Made by a program: the position numbers and the translations under genes
Assembly (NCBI GenBank): GCA_018332375.1
Contig: BOPV01000001.1
Coordinates: forward strand, 3,286,001 to 3,350,000
Length of the DNA stretch: 64,000 nucleotides
Direction of reading: 5' to 3'
Origin: Roseiterribacter gracilis
Lineage (GTDB): Bacteria; Pseudomonadota; Alphaproteobacteria; BOG-932; Roseiterribacteraceae
Notes under the pieces: generated by a model
Databases searched by the model: none
Told to the model about the DNA's origin: nothing
The model's input: the letters and a program-made list of their open reading frames with translations, nothing else
Shown here: in pieces, positions 37,042-47,809 of the stretch
Layout of the letters: each line of letters starts with the position of its first letter
How positions within the stretch are numbered: position 1 is the stretch's first letter

Positions 37042-38471
37042 GCGGCGGTACCGCCGACTGTAATTCCGTCCATGCGCAAGGTCGGCTGGCCGGTCCCGAC
37101 AGGAACGCCCTGGCCAGCTTTTCCGCACACGCCGACGCCGTCATCGAGCGCCATGTCGTTCGCGACCATCGAAATCTTTTTCAGATCCTGCGGGCCGTTG
37201 CCGATCAAGGTCGCGCCTTTGAGTGGGGCGGTGACTTTGCCGTTTTCGATCAGCCACGCTTCGGTTGCCGCGAACACGTATTTGCCCGACACGATGTCGA
37301 CCTGACCGCCGCCGAAATTGGTGGCGTAGACGCCGCGTTTGACGCTGCTGATCACTTCCTCAGGCGTGTGCGTGCCGTTGCGCATATAGGTGTTGGTCAT
37401 GCGCGGCAATGGTGCGTGCTGAAAACTTTCGCGCCGTCCGTTGCCGGTTGCGGCCACGCCCATGAGCCGCGCGTTGAGACGATCCTGCATGAAGCCTTTC
37501 AGGATTCCGTCTTCGATCAGCACCGTACAATTGGTCGGCGTGCCTTCATCGTCGACGGTCAGCGAACCGCGCCGCCCGTCCAACGTGCCGTCGTCGACGA
37601 CGGTGATGCCCGGTGCAGCGATGCGCTGGCCCAGCAGGTTGGTGAAGGCCGAGGTCTTTTTGCGATTGAAGTCGCCTTCCAGCCCGTGGCCGATCGCTTC
37701 GTGCAGCATCACGGCGGGCCAGCCCGGCCCAAGCACCACGGTCATTTCGCCGGCCGGGGCCGGGATCGCGTCGAGATTGGTCAGCGCCGCCTGCACCGCC
37801 TGATCGACTGCGCGCTTCCAATGGGCGGGATCGAACAGGCGTTCGTAGGTGTAGCGGCCGCCGCCGCCGGCATTGCCGCTTTCCATCCGCTCGCCCTGTT
37901 TGGCGACGACATTGATGGACAGGCGGACCAGCGGACGCAGATCGGCGGTCCGTGACCCGTCGGGGCGGATGATCTGCACTGCCTGCCAGGAGCCCGAGAG
38001 CGAGCACATGACCTGGGCGACGCGCGGGTCGCGGCTGCGGGCATAGGCGTCGATCTGGGTCAGCAGCTCGATTTTGGTCTCGAACGGAACGCCCGGCAGC
38101 GGATTGTCGGGCGTGTAGAGCTGCGTGTTGGTCCCGCGCGGCGGCAAGGCCAGCGTGCCGCCATGTCCAGCGGTCACGGCGCGAACCGTTTCGGCGGCAC
38201 GGCGGATCGCAGCCTCGGACAGATCGCCCGAATGCGCATAGCCAAAGGTCTCGTCGGCGACCGCGCGCAGTCCGAAGCCTTGCACGGTGTCGAAGCTCGC
38301 GCTCTTCAGCTTGCCGTCGTCCCACGACAGGGCTTCGGACTGGCCGTATTCGAGATAGAGCTCGCCATCGTCGGCGCCGTGCGCCGCATCGCGCACGAGC
38401 TGCTCGACTTTTCCGCGGTCCAGTCCGGCACGGGCAAAGAAGAGATCGTCAGTCGCGGCAAGGCTGGACAT
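37038..38471 (-). CDS. tldD: Metalloprotease TldD
   Basis: 477-residue catalytic subunit of the TldD/TldE peptidase. The zinc motif is H257-E258-x3-H262 in MLHEAIGHGLEGDFNRK. Other family blocks are YLEYGQSEALSWDDGKLKSA split near the N-terminus, GFGLRAVADETFGYAHS, GTPTNCTVLIEDGILKGFM and the C-terminal cysteine-containing GVGVCGKAGQGVPVGTGQP. GGAG about eight bases upstream supports ATG 38471. The partner pmbA is at 26.0-27.3 kb. In other alphaproteobacteria tldD also precedes the divergent coxB operon, as here. The downstream YaaC-like gene is attached by an ATGA overlap. Confidence 0.95.
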   Translation of the reverse strand: MSSLAATDDLFFARAGLDRGKVEQLVRDAAHGADDGELYLEYGQSEALSWDDGKLKSASFDTVQGFGLRAVADETFGYAHSGDLSEAAIRRAAETVRAVTAGHGGTLALPPRGTNTQLYTPDNPLPGVPFETKIELLTQIDAYARSRDPRVAQVMCSLSGSWQAVQIIRPDGSRTADLRPLVRLSINVVAKQGERMESGNAGGGGRYTYERLFDPAHWKRAVDQAVQAALTNLDAIPAPAGEMTVVLGPGWPAVMLHEAIGHGLEGDFNRKKTSAFTNLLGQRIAAPGITVVDDGTLDGRRGSLTVDDEGTPTNCTVLIEDGILKGFMQDRLNARLMGVAATGNGRRESFQHAPLPRMTNTYMRNGTHTPEEVISSVKRGVYATNFGGGQVDIVSGKYVFAATEAWLIENGKVTAPLKGATLIGNGPQDLKKISMVANDMALDDGVGVCGKAGQGVPVGTGQPTLRMDGITVGGTAA

Positions 38472-38690
38472 AAGCTGGCTCCGTTCGGGAGAAGCGAAGA
38501 TGGCGCGTGCGATGCGGCACGCCAAGGCACGTTCCAGAAAGCGTCTGGGGTCATTTCGGCGAGGGACTTGGCCGCCATGCGGCGGAACGCCGCGAAATCA
38601 CATGTTCGGCTGCGGCCATCTCACCCTGGACTTGAGACGGCGCCGATCCTATTGCTGCGGCGACGAATTTCCGACTTCCGGCTGGAGCCT
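38472..38690. other. 219-base divergent tldD / cox promoter region
   Basis: No gene supported. It must contain the tldD promoter leftwards and the cytochrome oxidase operon promoter rightwards. I see no convincing -35/-10 pair, operator palindrome or terminator; a TGGACT...17...TATTGC spacing near 38628-38656 is too weak to call. Confidence 0.4.
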
Positions 38691-41353
<2,663 letters not shown>

Positions 41354-41369
41354 GGCAGGCTGAACATGG

Positions 41370-41394
41370 AACGGCGACCCACCCGGTCGCCGTT
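41370..41394 (+). terminator. Strong hairpin between ctaD and ctaB
   Basis: A 10-bp perfect stem AACGGCGACC / GGTCGCCGTT with a 5-base loop (41380-41384), 10 bases before the ctaB ATG. It is followed by TCCAATT, not a U-run. It could be a partial terminator or a processing/stabilising structure that makes ctaD message more abundant than downstream assembly genes. It lies where the ctaB ribosome site should be, so it may also restrict ctaB translation. Confidence 0.5.
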
Positions 41395-41403
41395 TCCAAT
41401 TCG

Positions 41404-42300
41404 ATGAAACCGATGACCGACGTTACGGCGACCAACCTTCCCACCAACGGCGAGCTGCGCGACTACGTGCAGCTGTTGAAGCCGCGTGTGATGTCGCTGG
41501 TCGTGTTCACCGGTCTGGCCGGGCTGGTTGCAGCGCCGGCGCACATCCATCCGGTGCTGGGCTTCGTCGCAGTGCTGTGCATTGCCGTCGCCGCCGGCGG
41601 CGCCGGTGCCATCAACATGTGGTACGAGCGCGACGTCGACGCGTTGATGAACCGCACGCGCGCACGTCCGTTGCCGATGGGCAAAGTCGAGCCGCAAGAA
41701 GCATTGGCGCTGGGCGTTGCGCTGACCGGTTTTGCGGTCTGCACGATGGGGCTGGCGTTGAACTGGGTCGCCGCCGCGTTGCTGGCGCTGACCACCTTCA
41801 CCTACGTCATCATCTACACGGTCTGGCTCAAGCGCCGCACGCCGCAGAACATCGTGATCGGTGGCGCCGCCGGTGCGTTCCCGCCGATGATCGGTTGGGC
41901 GGCTGCAACCGGCGACGTGTCACTCGCGTCGCTGTCGCTGTTCCTGATCATCTTCTTTTGGACGCCGCCGCATTTCTGGGCGCTGGCGCTGCTCAAGAAC
42001 GAAGATTATCGCCGCGCCGGCATTCCGATGATGCCGGTGGTTGCGGGCGCTGCATCGACCAAGAAGCAGATGCTGGTCTACACGCTGCTGCTGTTGCCGC
42101 TGGCCTTGGCGCCGTGGTTCCTCGGCGCCGCCGGCAAGATCTACGCGATCGGTGCTGCGCTGCTGGGCGTCGCCTTTGTCGTGCACGCGGTGCTGGTGCT
42201 GCGCAGCGACGCGCCCAAGCCGGCGGCGCGCATGTTCGCCTTTTCGATATTCTATCTGTCGGCGCTGTTCGCGCTGTTGATGTTCGATGCCGCGCGCTGA
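41404..42300 (+). CDS. ctaB: Protoheme IX farnesyltransferase (haem O synthase)
   Basis: 298-residue UbiA-superfamily membrane enzyme that farnesylates haem B to haem O, a precursor of the haem A in the oxidase encoded alongside. The diagnostic first motif NMWYERDVDALMNRTRARPLP is at about residues 75-95, and WTPPHFWALALLKNEDYRRAGIPM is the second conserved block. Nine or so helices. Two in-frame ATGs (41404 and 41413) open the gene; neither has a Shine-Dalgarno, and a strong hairpin precedes them. The 43-residue CoxF-like gene starts before its stop codon. Confidence 0.95.
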   Translation: MKPMTDVTATNLPTNGELRDYVQLLKPRVMSLVVFTGLAGLVAAPAHIHPVLGFVAVLCIAVAAGGAGAINMWYERDVDALMNRTRARPLPMGKVEPQEALALGVALTGFAVCTMGLALNWVAAALLALTTFTYVIIYTVWLKRRTPQNIVIGGAAGAFPPMIGWAAATGDVSLASLSLFLIIFFWTPPHFWALALLKNEDYRRAGIPMMPVVAGAASTKKQMLVYTLLLLPLALAPWFLGAAGKIYAIGAALLGVAFVVHAVLVLRSDAPKPAARMFAFSIFYLSALFALLMFDAAR

Positions 42301-42418
42301 GAAGCCGGCCCTGGACCGCAAGCTGCGCCAGCGCAACTACGCTGTGCTGGCCGCGCTGCTGGCGTGGTGCGTGATCATTTTCGCAGTCGCCATCGTGAAG
42401 ATGGGCGGTGGCGGATGA
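42287..42418 (+). CDS. CoxF-like small membrane protein of the oxidase operon (43 aa)
   Basis: Small protein MPRAEKPALDRKLRQRNYAV... with one membrane helix (VLAALLAWCVIIFAVAIV, about 20-37) and a glycine tail. A basic N-terminus keeps the in-out orientation. Such tiny proteins (often named CoxF) sit between ctaB and ctaG in many alphaproteobacteria and are thought to aid oxidase assembly. It overlaps ctaB by 14 bases at its start and ctaG by four bases (ATGA) at its end, which together with the conserved position makes it convincing despite its size. Confidence 0.82.
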   Translation: MPRAEKPALDRKLRQRNYAVLAALLAWCVIIFAVAIVKMGGGG

Positions 42419-43029
42419 ACAAGAACGGCAAGACCATCGGCCTGTTGAGCGTCGTCGTCGTGGCGATGGTCGGCCTGTCGTTCGCCGCGGTGCCGCTCTA
42501 TCGCATGTTCTGCGAAGCGACCGGGTTCAACGGCACGACGCAGCGCGCCGATGCGGGTGCCACGCACACCGTGAACCGCATTGTCGAAGTCCGCTTCAAC
42601 AGCAACGTGTCGCCCGAACTGCCGTGGAAGTTCGGACCGGAAGAACGCTCGGTGAAGGTCAAGTTGGGCGAGACGCGCCTGACGTCGTTCTTCGCGCAGA
42701 ATCTCAGCGGCGAGGACATCACCGGTGTCGCCCGCTACAACGTCACGCCGGAAAAAGTCGGCAAGTACTTCGTGAAGACGCAGTGCTTCTGCTTCGACGA
42801 CCAGCGGCTCGAAGCACGCCAGCGCGTGGATATGCCGGTCTATTTCTTCGTCGATCCCGACTTCGCGTCCGACCCCGACATGGCGGACGTCAACGTGATC
42901 ACGTTGTCCTATACGTTCTTTAGAGCCCGGACGTCGCAAGCGGCGTCCGATGGTTTTCGCGCCCGCGCGCCGCAGACGGCCCAGATTGCCGCCCCTGCTG
43001 CGCCCGTGGCATCGTCCGCAAGCCGTTAA
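42415..43029 (+). CDS. ctaG: Cytochrome c oxidase assembly protein CtaG (Cox11)
   Basis: 204-residue copper chaperone that delivers Cu to the CuB site of subunit I. It has one N-terminal helix (IGLLSVVVVAMVGLSFAAVPLY, about 7-28) and a periplasmic domain with the copper motif KTQCFCF (about 120-126). The conserved LYRMFCEATGFNGTTQ follows the helix. The C-terminus carries a ~25-residue Ala/Pro-rich extension (AAPAAPVASSASR) not needed by the fold. ATG 42415 overlaps the stop of the CoxF-like gene. Confidence 0.95.
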   Translation: MNKNGKTIGLLSVVVVAMVGLSFAAVPLYRMFCEATGFNGTTQRADAGATHTVNRIVEVRFNSNVSPELPWKFGPEERSVKVKLGETRLTSFFAQNLSGEDITGVARYNVTPEKVGKYFVKTQCFCFDDQRLEARQRVDMPVYFFVDPDFASDPDMADVNVITLSYTFFRARTSQAASDGFRARAPQTAQIAAPAAPVASSASR

Positions 43030-43047
43030 GTCCCAAGGAAAAGCGAC

Positions 43048-43893
43048 ATGGCCGAGACGCAGATGATCGTCGAGCAGGGCCCGAAACAGCCCTATCACCT
43101 GGTCAATCCCAGCCCGTGGCCGTTGCTCGGCGCGCTGGCCGGCGGATTGCTGGCGTTTGGCGCGCTGCGCGTCATGCACGGCAACGACTATCTCTTCCTG
43201 TGGCTCGGCCTCGCCGCCGTGCTGGGGGTGATGTTCGGTTGGTGGCGCGACGTCATCAAAGAAGCCGTCGTCGAGCGCGCACACACGCCGGTCGTGAAAG
43301 TCGGCCTGCGCTACGGCATGTGCCTGTTCATCGCGTCGGAAGTGATGTTCTTCGCCGCGTTCTTCTGGGCCTTCTTCGCCTCGGCGATGTTCCCCGGCGC
43401 CGGCATTGAACACACCTGGCCGCCGAAGAACATTCAGCCGATCGATCCGTGGCACTTCCCGCTGCTGATGACGATGATCCTGCTGCTCTCGGGCTGCACG
43501 GTGACGTGGGCGCACCACGCGATCGTCGAAGGCCACAAGAAAGAAGCGAGCCAGGCGCTCGGTCTCACGGTGCTGCTCGGCGTCGTGTTCACCTTCATCC
43601 AGGCCTACGAATATATCCACGCGCCGTTCGGCTTCCGCGTGAACGTGTTCTCGTCGACCTTCTTCATGGCGACGGGCTTCCACGGCTTCCACGTTCTGGT
43701 CGGTACGATCTTCCTCGCCGTCTGCTGGTGGCGTCTGGAAAAGGGCCAGTTCACGCCGAAAGAGCATTTCGGTTTCGAAGCTGCCGCCTGGTACTGGCAC
43801 TTCGTCGACGTGGTGTGGCTGTTCCTGTTCCTGATGGTCTACGTCCTCGGTGGCGCCGGCCTGTTGGTGATCGAACACGCACCCGTTGGCTGA
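43048..43893 (+). CDS. ctaE: Cytochrome c oxidase subunit III
   Basis: 281-residue seven-helix subunit. Family markers: PYHLVNPSPWPLLGA at the N-terminus, YGMCLFIASEVMFFAAFFWAFF split over the lipid-binding helix with the conserved Glu, TVTWAHHAI, and the C-terminal WYWHFVDVVWLFLFLMVY. It stabilises the oxidase and supports proton uptake. RBS AAGGAAAAG precedes the ATG. The last codons overlap the TTG start of the DUF983 gene by eight bases. Confidence 0.96.
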   Translation: MAETQMIVEQGPKQPYHLVNPSPWPLLGALAGGLLAFGALRVMHGNDYLFLWLGLAAVLGVMFGWWRDVIKEAVVERAHTPVVKVGLRYGMCLFIASEVMFFAAFFWAFFASAMFPGAGIEHTWPPKNIQPIDPWHFPLLMTMILLLSGCTVTWAHHAIVEGHKKEASQALGLTVLLGVVFTFIQAYEYIHAPFGFRVNVFSSTFFMATGFHGFHVLVGTIFLAVCWWRLEKGQFTPKEHFGFEAAAWYWHFVDVVWLFLFLMVYVLGGAGLLVIEHAPVG

Positions 43894-44230
43894 CACACCG
43901 TCCCTGGTTGAGACAGTCCTCCGCGCCCGCTGCCCCCGCTGCGGGCGCGGTCGTTTGTACGAGGGCGCATTGACGTTGCGTCCGATCTGCGAGGCGTGCG
44001 GTCTCGATCTCGCTGCACAAGATCCCGGCGACGGGCCGGCGGTGCTGGGCATCTTCGTGCTTGGGTTCGCGCTGGTGCCACTGTCGATTCTGTTCGACCG
44101 CGTCTTCGCGCCGCCTTTGTGGCTGACCGCGTCGGTCTTCGCGCTGTTGTTGATCGCGTGCGCCGTGTTCGGCCTGCGCGTCGCCAAGGCCGCGTTCATC
44201 GCGCTGCATTTCCGGCATCGTAACCAATGA
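43886..44230 (+). CDS. DUF983 family zinc-ribbon membrane protein
   Basis: 114-residue protein with two CxxC pairs, CPRCGRGRLYEG (about 16-27) and CEACGLD (about 35-41), then two membrane helices (VLGIFVLGFALVPLSILF and WLTASVFALLLIACAVFGL). This matches DUF983, usually encoded between ctaE and SURF1 in alphaproteobacteria and presumed to help oxidase biogenesis, though its job is not established. The start is TTG 43886, inside the end of ctaE; the stop overlaps SURF1 by four bases (ATGA). Confidence 0.88.
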   Translation: MADTPSLVETVLRARCPRCGRGRLYEGALTLRPICEACGLDLAAQDPGDGPAVLGIFVLGFALVPLSILFDRVFAPPLWLTASVFALLLIACAVFGLRVAKAAFIALHFRHRNQ

Positions 44231-44889
44231 GACTTCGCAAGATTGGTTTGTTGGCGCTGTTGCTGGCTGCAATCACCGGTGCGTTGGGCGTGTGGCAATT
44301 CCAGCGGCTGCATTGGAAGCAGGGGCTGATCGCCGACATTGCGGCGCGTGCCATGACCGCGCCGGTCGATCTGCCGGCCACGCTCGACGATCCCGTGTCC
44401 TGGGAATTCCGCCGCGTGCGCGTGCGCGGGCATTACGAGAGCCAGACATTGTGGCTGAACCGTCCGTCGCCCAACGAAGCGAAAGAACCCGGCAGCGATC
44501 TGCTGGCGGTGTTGGTGCGAGAAGACGGATCGAAGCTGGTGATCGATCGCGGCTGGGTGAAGTTGGGCACCGCGCATGACGCGTTTCCAGTGACGGGCGA
44601 GATCGAACGCGTCGGCGTGGTGCGCGTCGCGACGCAACCGAATTTCTTCGTGCCGCCGAACGAGCCTGGCGCGCACCGTTTCTTCTGGGTCGATCCACCC
44701 GCTGTCGTCGGCGGTCCGACGCCGCCGATCTGGATCGCGCTGGACCCGGCGCAGGAACAAGGGCCGATTGCCAGTGGCGGGCCGCGCGCCGCCGACATCA
44801 CCAACAACCACCTGCAATATCTGCTGACCTGGTTCAGCTTGTCGGCGATCTTGCTGGGCATCGCCGTGCGCGACATCGTGCGGTCCTGA
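44227..44889 (+). CDS. SURF1 family oxidase assembly protein
   Basis: 220-residue protein with two terminal helices (IGLLALLLAAITGALGVWQF and LQYLLTWFSLSAILLGIAV) flanking a periplasmic domain, the SURF1/Shy1 layout. Conserved parts are LGVWQFQRLHWKQGL, WEFRRVRVRGHY, VIDRGWVK and NNHLQYLLTWFSL. SURF1 binds haem A and helps insert it into subunit I. It closes the oxidase-assembly block; the next gene, an M32 peptidase, starts one base after its stop. Confidence 0.92.
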   Translation: MRLRKIGLLALLLAAITGALGVWQFQRLHWKQGLIADIAARAMTAPVDLPATLDDPVSWEFRRVRVRGHYESQTLWLNRPSPNEAKEPGSDLLAVLVREDGSKLVIDRGWVKLGTAHDAFPVTGEIERVGVVRVATQPNFFVPPNEPGAHRFFWVDPPAVVGGPTPPIWIALDPAQEQGPIASGGPRAADITNNHLQYLLTWFSLSAILLGIAVRDIVRS

Positions 44890-44890
44890 G

Positions 44891-46384
44891 ATGAAAACCT
44901 ACCGCGAACTCGAACTCCGCTTTGCCCGTCTTGCCGATCTCAGCGCCGCGTTGGCGGTGCTGGGGTGGGACGAGCGCACCATGATGCCCGCCGGTGCCAG
45001 CCCGGCACGTGCCGAGACGACGGCAGGTTTGCGCGTGCTCAGTCACGAGCTGCTGACCGGCAACGAGCTCGGCGATCTGCTCGACGCAGCCGACGCGGAA
45101 CACAACCAGCTCGACGATTGGCAGCGCGCCAATCTGCACGAGATGCGCTGGCAGCGTCTGCACGCGACTGCGGTGCCGGCCGATCTCGTGCACGCGCTGG
45201 CGCTGATCGAATCCAAAACCGAAATGGCGTGGCGCGCAGCCAAGCCGAACAGCGATTTCCCCGCCGTTCGTCCGCTGCTTGAAGAAACCATCAAGCTGGT
45301 GCGCGAATCCGCGGTCGCCAAAGCCGAGTTGCTGGGCCTGTCGCCCTACGACGCGCTGATGGATCAGTACGATCCCGGTCTGCGCACCGCGTTCGTCGAT
45401 CCGATCTTCGACGCCTATGCCGCGTTCCTGCCGGCGTTTCTCGAACGCGTGCTGGCGAAACAGGCGAGCGAAGAGCTGTTGCCGATCGAAGGTCCGTTCG
45501 CGCTCGACAAGCAACGTGCGCTCGCGCTTGAGGCGATGCGCGCGGTCGGGTTCGATTTCAATCGCGGTCGTCTCGATGAATCGCTGCATCCGTTTTGCGG
45601 CGGCGCGCCGGGTGACGTGCGCATCACCACGCGCTACGACGAGCACGACTTCGCGCGGTCGTTGATGGGCGTGCTGCACGAGACCGGCCACGCAATGTAC
45701 GAGCTGGGCCTGCCGGAATCGTGGCGGCGCCAGCCGGTCGGCGAAGCGCGCGGCATGACCGTGCATGAAAGCCAGTCGCTGCTGGTCGAAATGCAGGCCT
45801 GCCGCGGCGCCGAATTTCTAAGCTGGCTGACGCCGCAACTGCGCGACGCATTCGGCGGCGAGGGGCCGGCCTGGAGCGAAACCAATTTGCGCCGGCATTT
45901 GACGCGCGTGCGCCGTAGCCTGATCCGCGTCGATGCGGACGAGGTGACGTATCCGGCGCATGTGATCCTGCGCTACCGGCTCGAACGCGGTTTGTTGTCG
46001 GGCGACCTGCCGGTCGCCGATCTGCCCGAGGCCTGGAATCACGGTCTCGACGCATTGCTGGGCGTGCGTCCGCCCGACGATCGTCGGGGCTGCTTGCAGG
46101 ATATTCACTGGTACGCCGCGACCTTCGGCTATTTCGCGACCTATTCGCTGGGCGCGATGACGGCCGCGCAGCTGTTTGCGGCGGCCGAGGCGGCCGAACC
46201 GAACTTGCGCGCCGACCTCGCACGCGGGGACTTTCGCCGCCTGATGGGATGGCTGGGCCGCAACGTTCATGCGCAGGGCCGCCGCTATTCGACCGAAGAG
46301 CTGGTGACGCGCGCCACGGGACGGGCGCTGGATCCCACAATCTTCCAGGCACATCTGCAACGTCGCTATCTCGACGAAGCCTGA
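44891..46384 (+). CDS. M32 family metallocarboxypeptidase
   Basis: 497-residue zinc carboxypeptidase (thermostable carboxypeptidase Taq type), releasing C-terminal amino acids in the cytoplasm. The zinc motif is H263-E264-x2-H267 in VLHETGHAMYELGLP, with downstream VHESQSLLVEMQ providing the third ligand, and VTYPAHVILRYRLE as a further signature. The N-terminal WDERTMMPAGASPARAE is characteristic. It sits between SURF1 and thrC with gaps of 1 and 30 bases; its presence inside an otherwise conserved cox-thrC order is unusual to my knowledge. Confidence 0.94.
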   Translation: MKTYRELELRFARLADLSAALAVLGWDERTMMPAGASPARAETTAGLRVLSHELLTGNELGDLLDAADAEHNQLDDWQRANLHEMRWQRLHATAVPADLVHALALIESKTEMAWRAAKPNSDFPAVRPLLEETIKLVRESAVAKAELLGLSPYDALMDQYDPGLRTAFVDPIFDAYAAFLPAFLERVLAKQASEELLPIEGPFALDKQRALALEAMRAVGFDFNRGRLDESLHPFCGGAPGDVRITTRYDEHDFARSLMGVLHETGHAMYELGLPESWRRQPVGEARGMTVHESQSLLVEMQACRGAEFLSWLTPQLRDAFGGEGPAWSETNLRRHLTRVRRSLIRVDADEVTYPAHVILRYRLERGLLSGDLPVADLPEAWNHGLDALLGVRPPDDRRGCLQDIHWYAATFGYFATYSLGAMTAAQLFAAAEAAEPNLRADLARGDFRRLMGWLGRNVHAQGRRYSTEELVTRATGRALDPTIFQAHLQRRYLDEA

Positions 46385-46414
46385 CACCCCCGATAGGGTC
46401 CGGCCCATTCAGCC

Positions 46415-47809
46415 ATGCGGTACGCCAGCACCAGGGGCCAGGCCCCCGACCTCGAATTCGACGACGTTCTACTTGCCGGCCTCGCGGCCGATGGCGGGCT
46501 GTACGTTCCGAAGACCTTTCCGCGTCTCGATACGGTGCCGGCTTCGACCGCGCCGTATCAGGATTTCGCGACCGCGACGCTGAAACCGTTCTTCGGCGAC
46601 AGCGCGCTCGCGGCTGAGCTGCCGGAGCTCACCAAACAGGCCTATGCGCGTTTCGATCATGCAGCGGTGTTGCCGTTGCTGCAGCTCGATCATCGCACCT
46701 GGCTGCTCGAACTGTTTCATGGTCCGACGCTCGCCTTCAAAGACGTGGCGTTGCAGCTGCTGGGTCTGTTGTTCGATCGTGCGCTGGCCAAACGCCAGCG
46801 GCGCATGACCGTCGTCGGTGCGACGTCGGGCGACACCGGCTCGGCTGCGATGGAAGCGCTGCGCGACCGCGCCAATGTCGACGTGGTGGTCCTGTATCCG
46901 CACGGCCGCACCAGCGAGGTGCAGCGCCGGCAGATGACGACGATCCCGTCGGCCAACGTGCATGCAGTTGCGGTCGAAGGAACGTTCGACGATTGCCAGG
47001 ACATGGTGAAGGCGCTGTTCGCCGACACTGCGTTCCGCGACCGGCACGGCCTGTCGGCGGTCAACTCGATCAACTGGGCGCGGATTGCTGCGCAGTCTGC
47101 CTACTATGTTGCTGCATGCGCGCGTCTCGGTTGGAAGCCGACCGCGTTTTCGGTGCCCACCGGAAATTTCGGCAATGTCTACGCCGCCTACGTGGCACGC
47201 GCGATGGGCGCGCCGGTCGCGAAGCTGGTGGTCGGCACCAACAGCAACGACATTCTGACCCGCTTCTTCCATTCGGGGCGTATGCAATCGAGCGGCGTCG
47301 TCCCGACCTTGAGCCCGTCGATGGACATTCAGGTCTCGTCGAATTTCGAGCGCCTGTTGTTCGAACTGGCGGGCCGCGACGCGACGCGCGTGCGCGACAC
47401 GATGGCGGGCTTTCGCAGCAGCGGTTCGTTCGACGTGTCGCCGGCTGAATTGAAGCAGGCGACCGATTTGTTCGCGGCCGCTGCGATCGACGACGAAGCG
47501 ACGATTGCGGAAATCCGCCGCACCCGCGCAGCGACCGGCATCACGATCGATCCGCACAGCGCGATCGGGCTGGCGGCGTCGCGCCGCGTGCAGCTCGATC
47601 CCGATCTGCCGCTGGTCTCGCTGGCATGCGCCCATCCCGCGAAATTCCCCGACGCGGTCGAGCGTGCGACGGGCGAACGTCCGAAACTGCCCGCGCATCT
47701 CGCCGATCTGTTTGACCGGCCCGAACGGATCACGATCCTTCCCAACGACCTCAACCAAGTGCGCTCGTTTGTCGATCGTGTCGCGCTCACCAAAAGCAGC
47801 GCCGCATGA
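46415..47809 (+). CDS. thrC: Threonine synthase
   Basis: 464-residue PLP enzyme converting O-phosphohomoserine to threonine. The Schiff-base lysine is K109 in HGPTLAFKDVALQ; GATSGDTGSAAMEAL binds the cofactor phosphate; FNVPTGNFG-like FSVPTGNFGNVYAAY and SMDIQVSSNFERL are family blocks. The N-terminus MRYASTRGQAPDLEFDDVLLAG is typical of the longer bacterial/yeast class. The preceding pathway enzyme ThrB is also in this window at 54.3-55.3 kb. The stop overlaps the M16 peptidase start by four bases. Confidence 0.95.
   Translation: MRYASTRGQAPDLEFDDVLLAGLAADGGLYVPKTFPRLDTVPASTAPYQDFATATLKPFFGDSALAAELPELTKQAYARFDHAAVLPLLQLDHRTWLLELFHGPTLAFKDVALQLLGLLFDRALAKRQRRMTVVGATSGDTGSAAMEALRDRANVDVVVLYPHGRTSEVQRRQMTTIPSANVHAVAVEGTFDDCQDMVKALFADTAFRDRHGLSAVNSINWARIAAQSAYYVAACARLGWKPTAFSVPTGNFGNVYAAYVARAMGAPVAKLVVGTNSNDILTRFFHSGRMQSSGVVPTLSPSMDIQVSSNFERLLFELAGRDATRVRDTMAGFRSSGSFDVSPAELKQATDLFAAAAIDDEATIAEIRRTRAATGITIDPHSAIGLAASRRVQLDPDLPLVSLACAHPAKFPDAVERATGERPKLPAHLADLFDRPERITILPNDLNQVRSFVDRVALTKSSAA

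Noticed and set aside
38620..38670. Promoter for the oxidase operon (TGGACT-17-TATTGC)
   Set aside because: Weak match on both boxes; many equally good matches are expected by chance in GC-rich DNA.
42337..44817. Very long open frame on the minus strand across the cytochrome oxidase assembly genes
   Set aside because: It is antisense to clearly recognisable ctaG, ctaE, DUF983 and SURF1 and has low-complexity, charged composition. Such frames are common in GC-rich genes.
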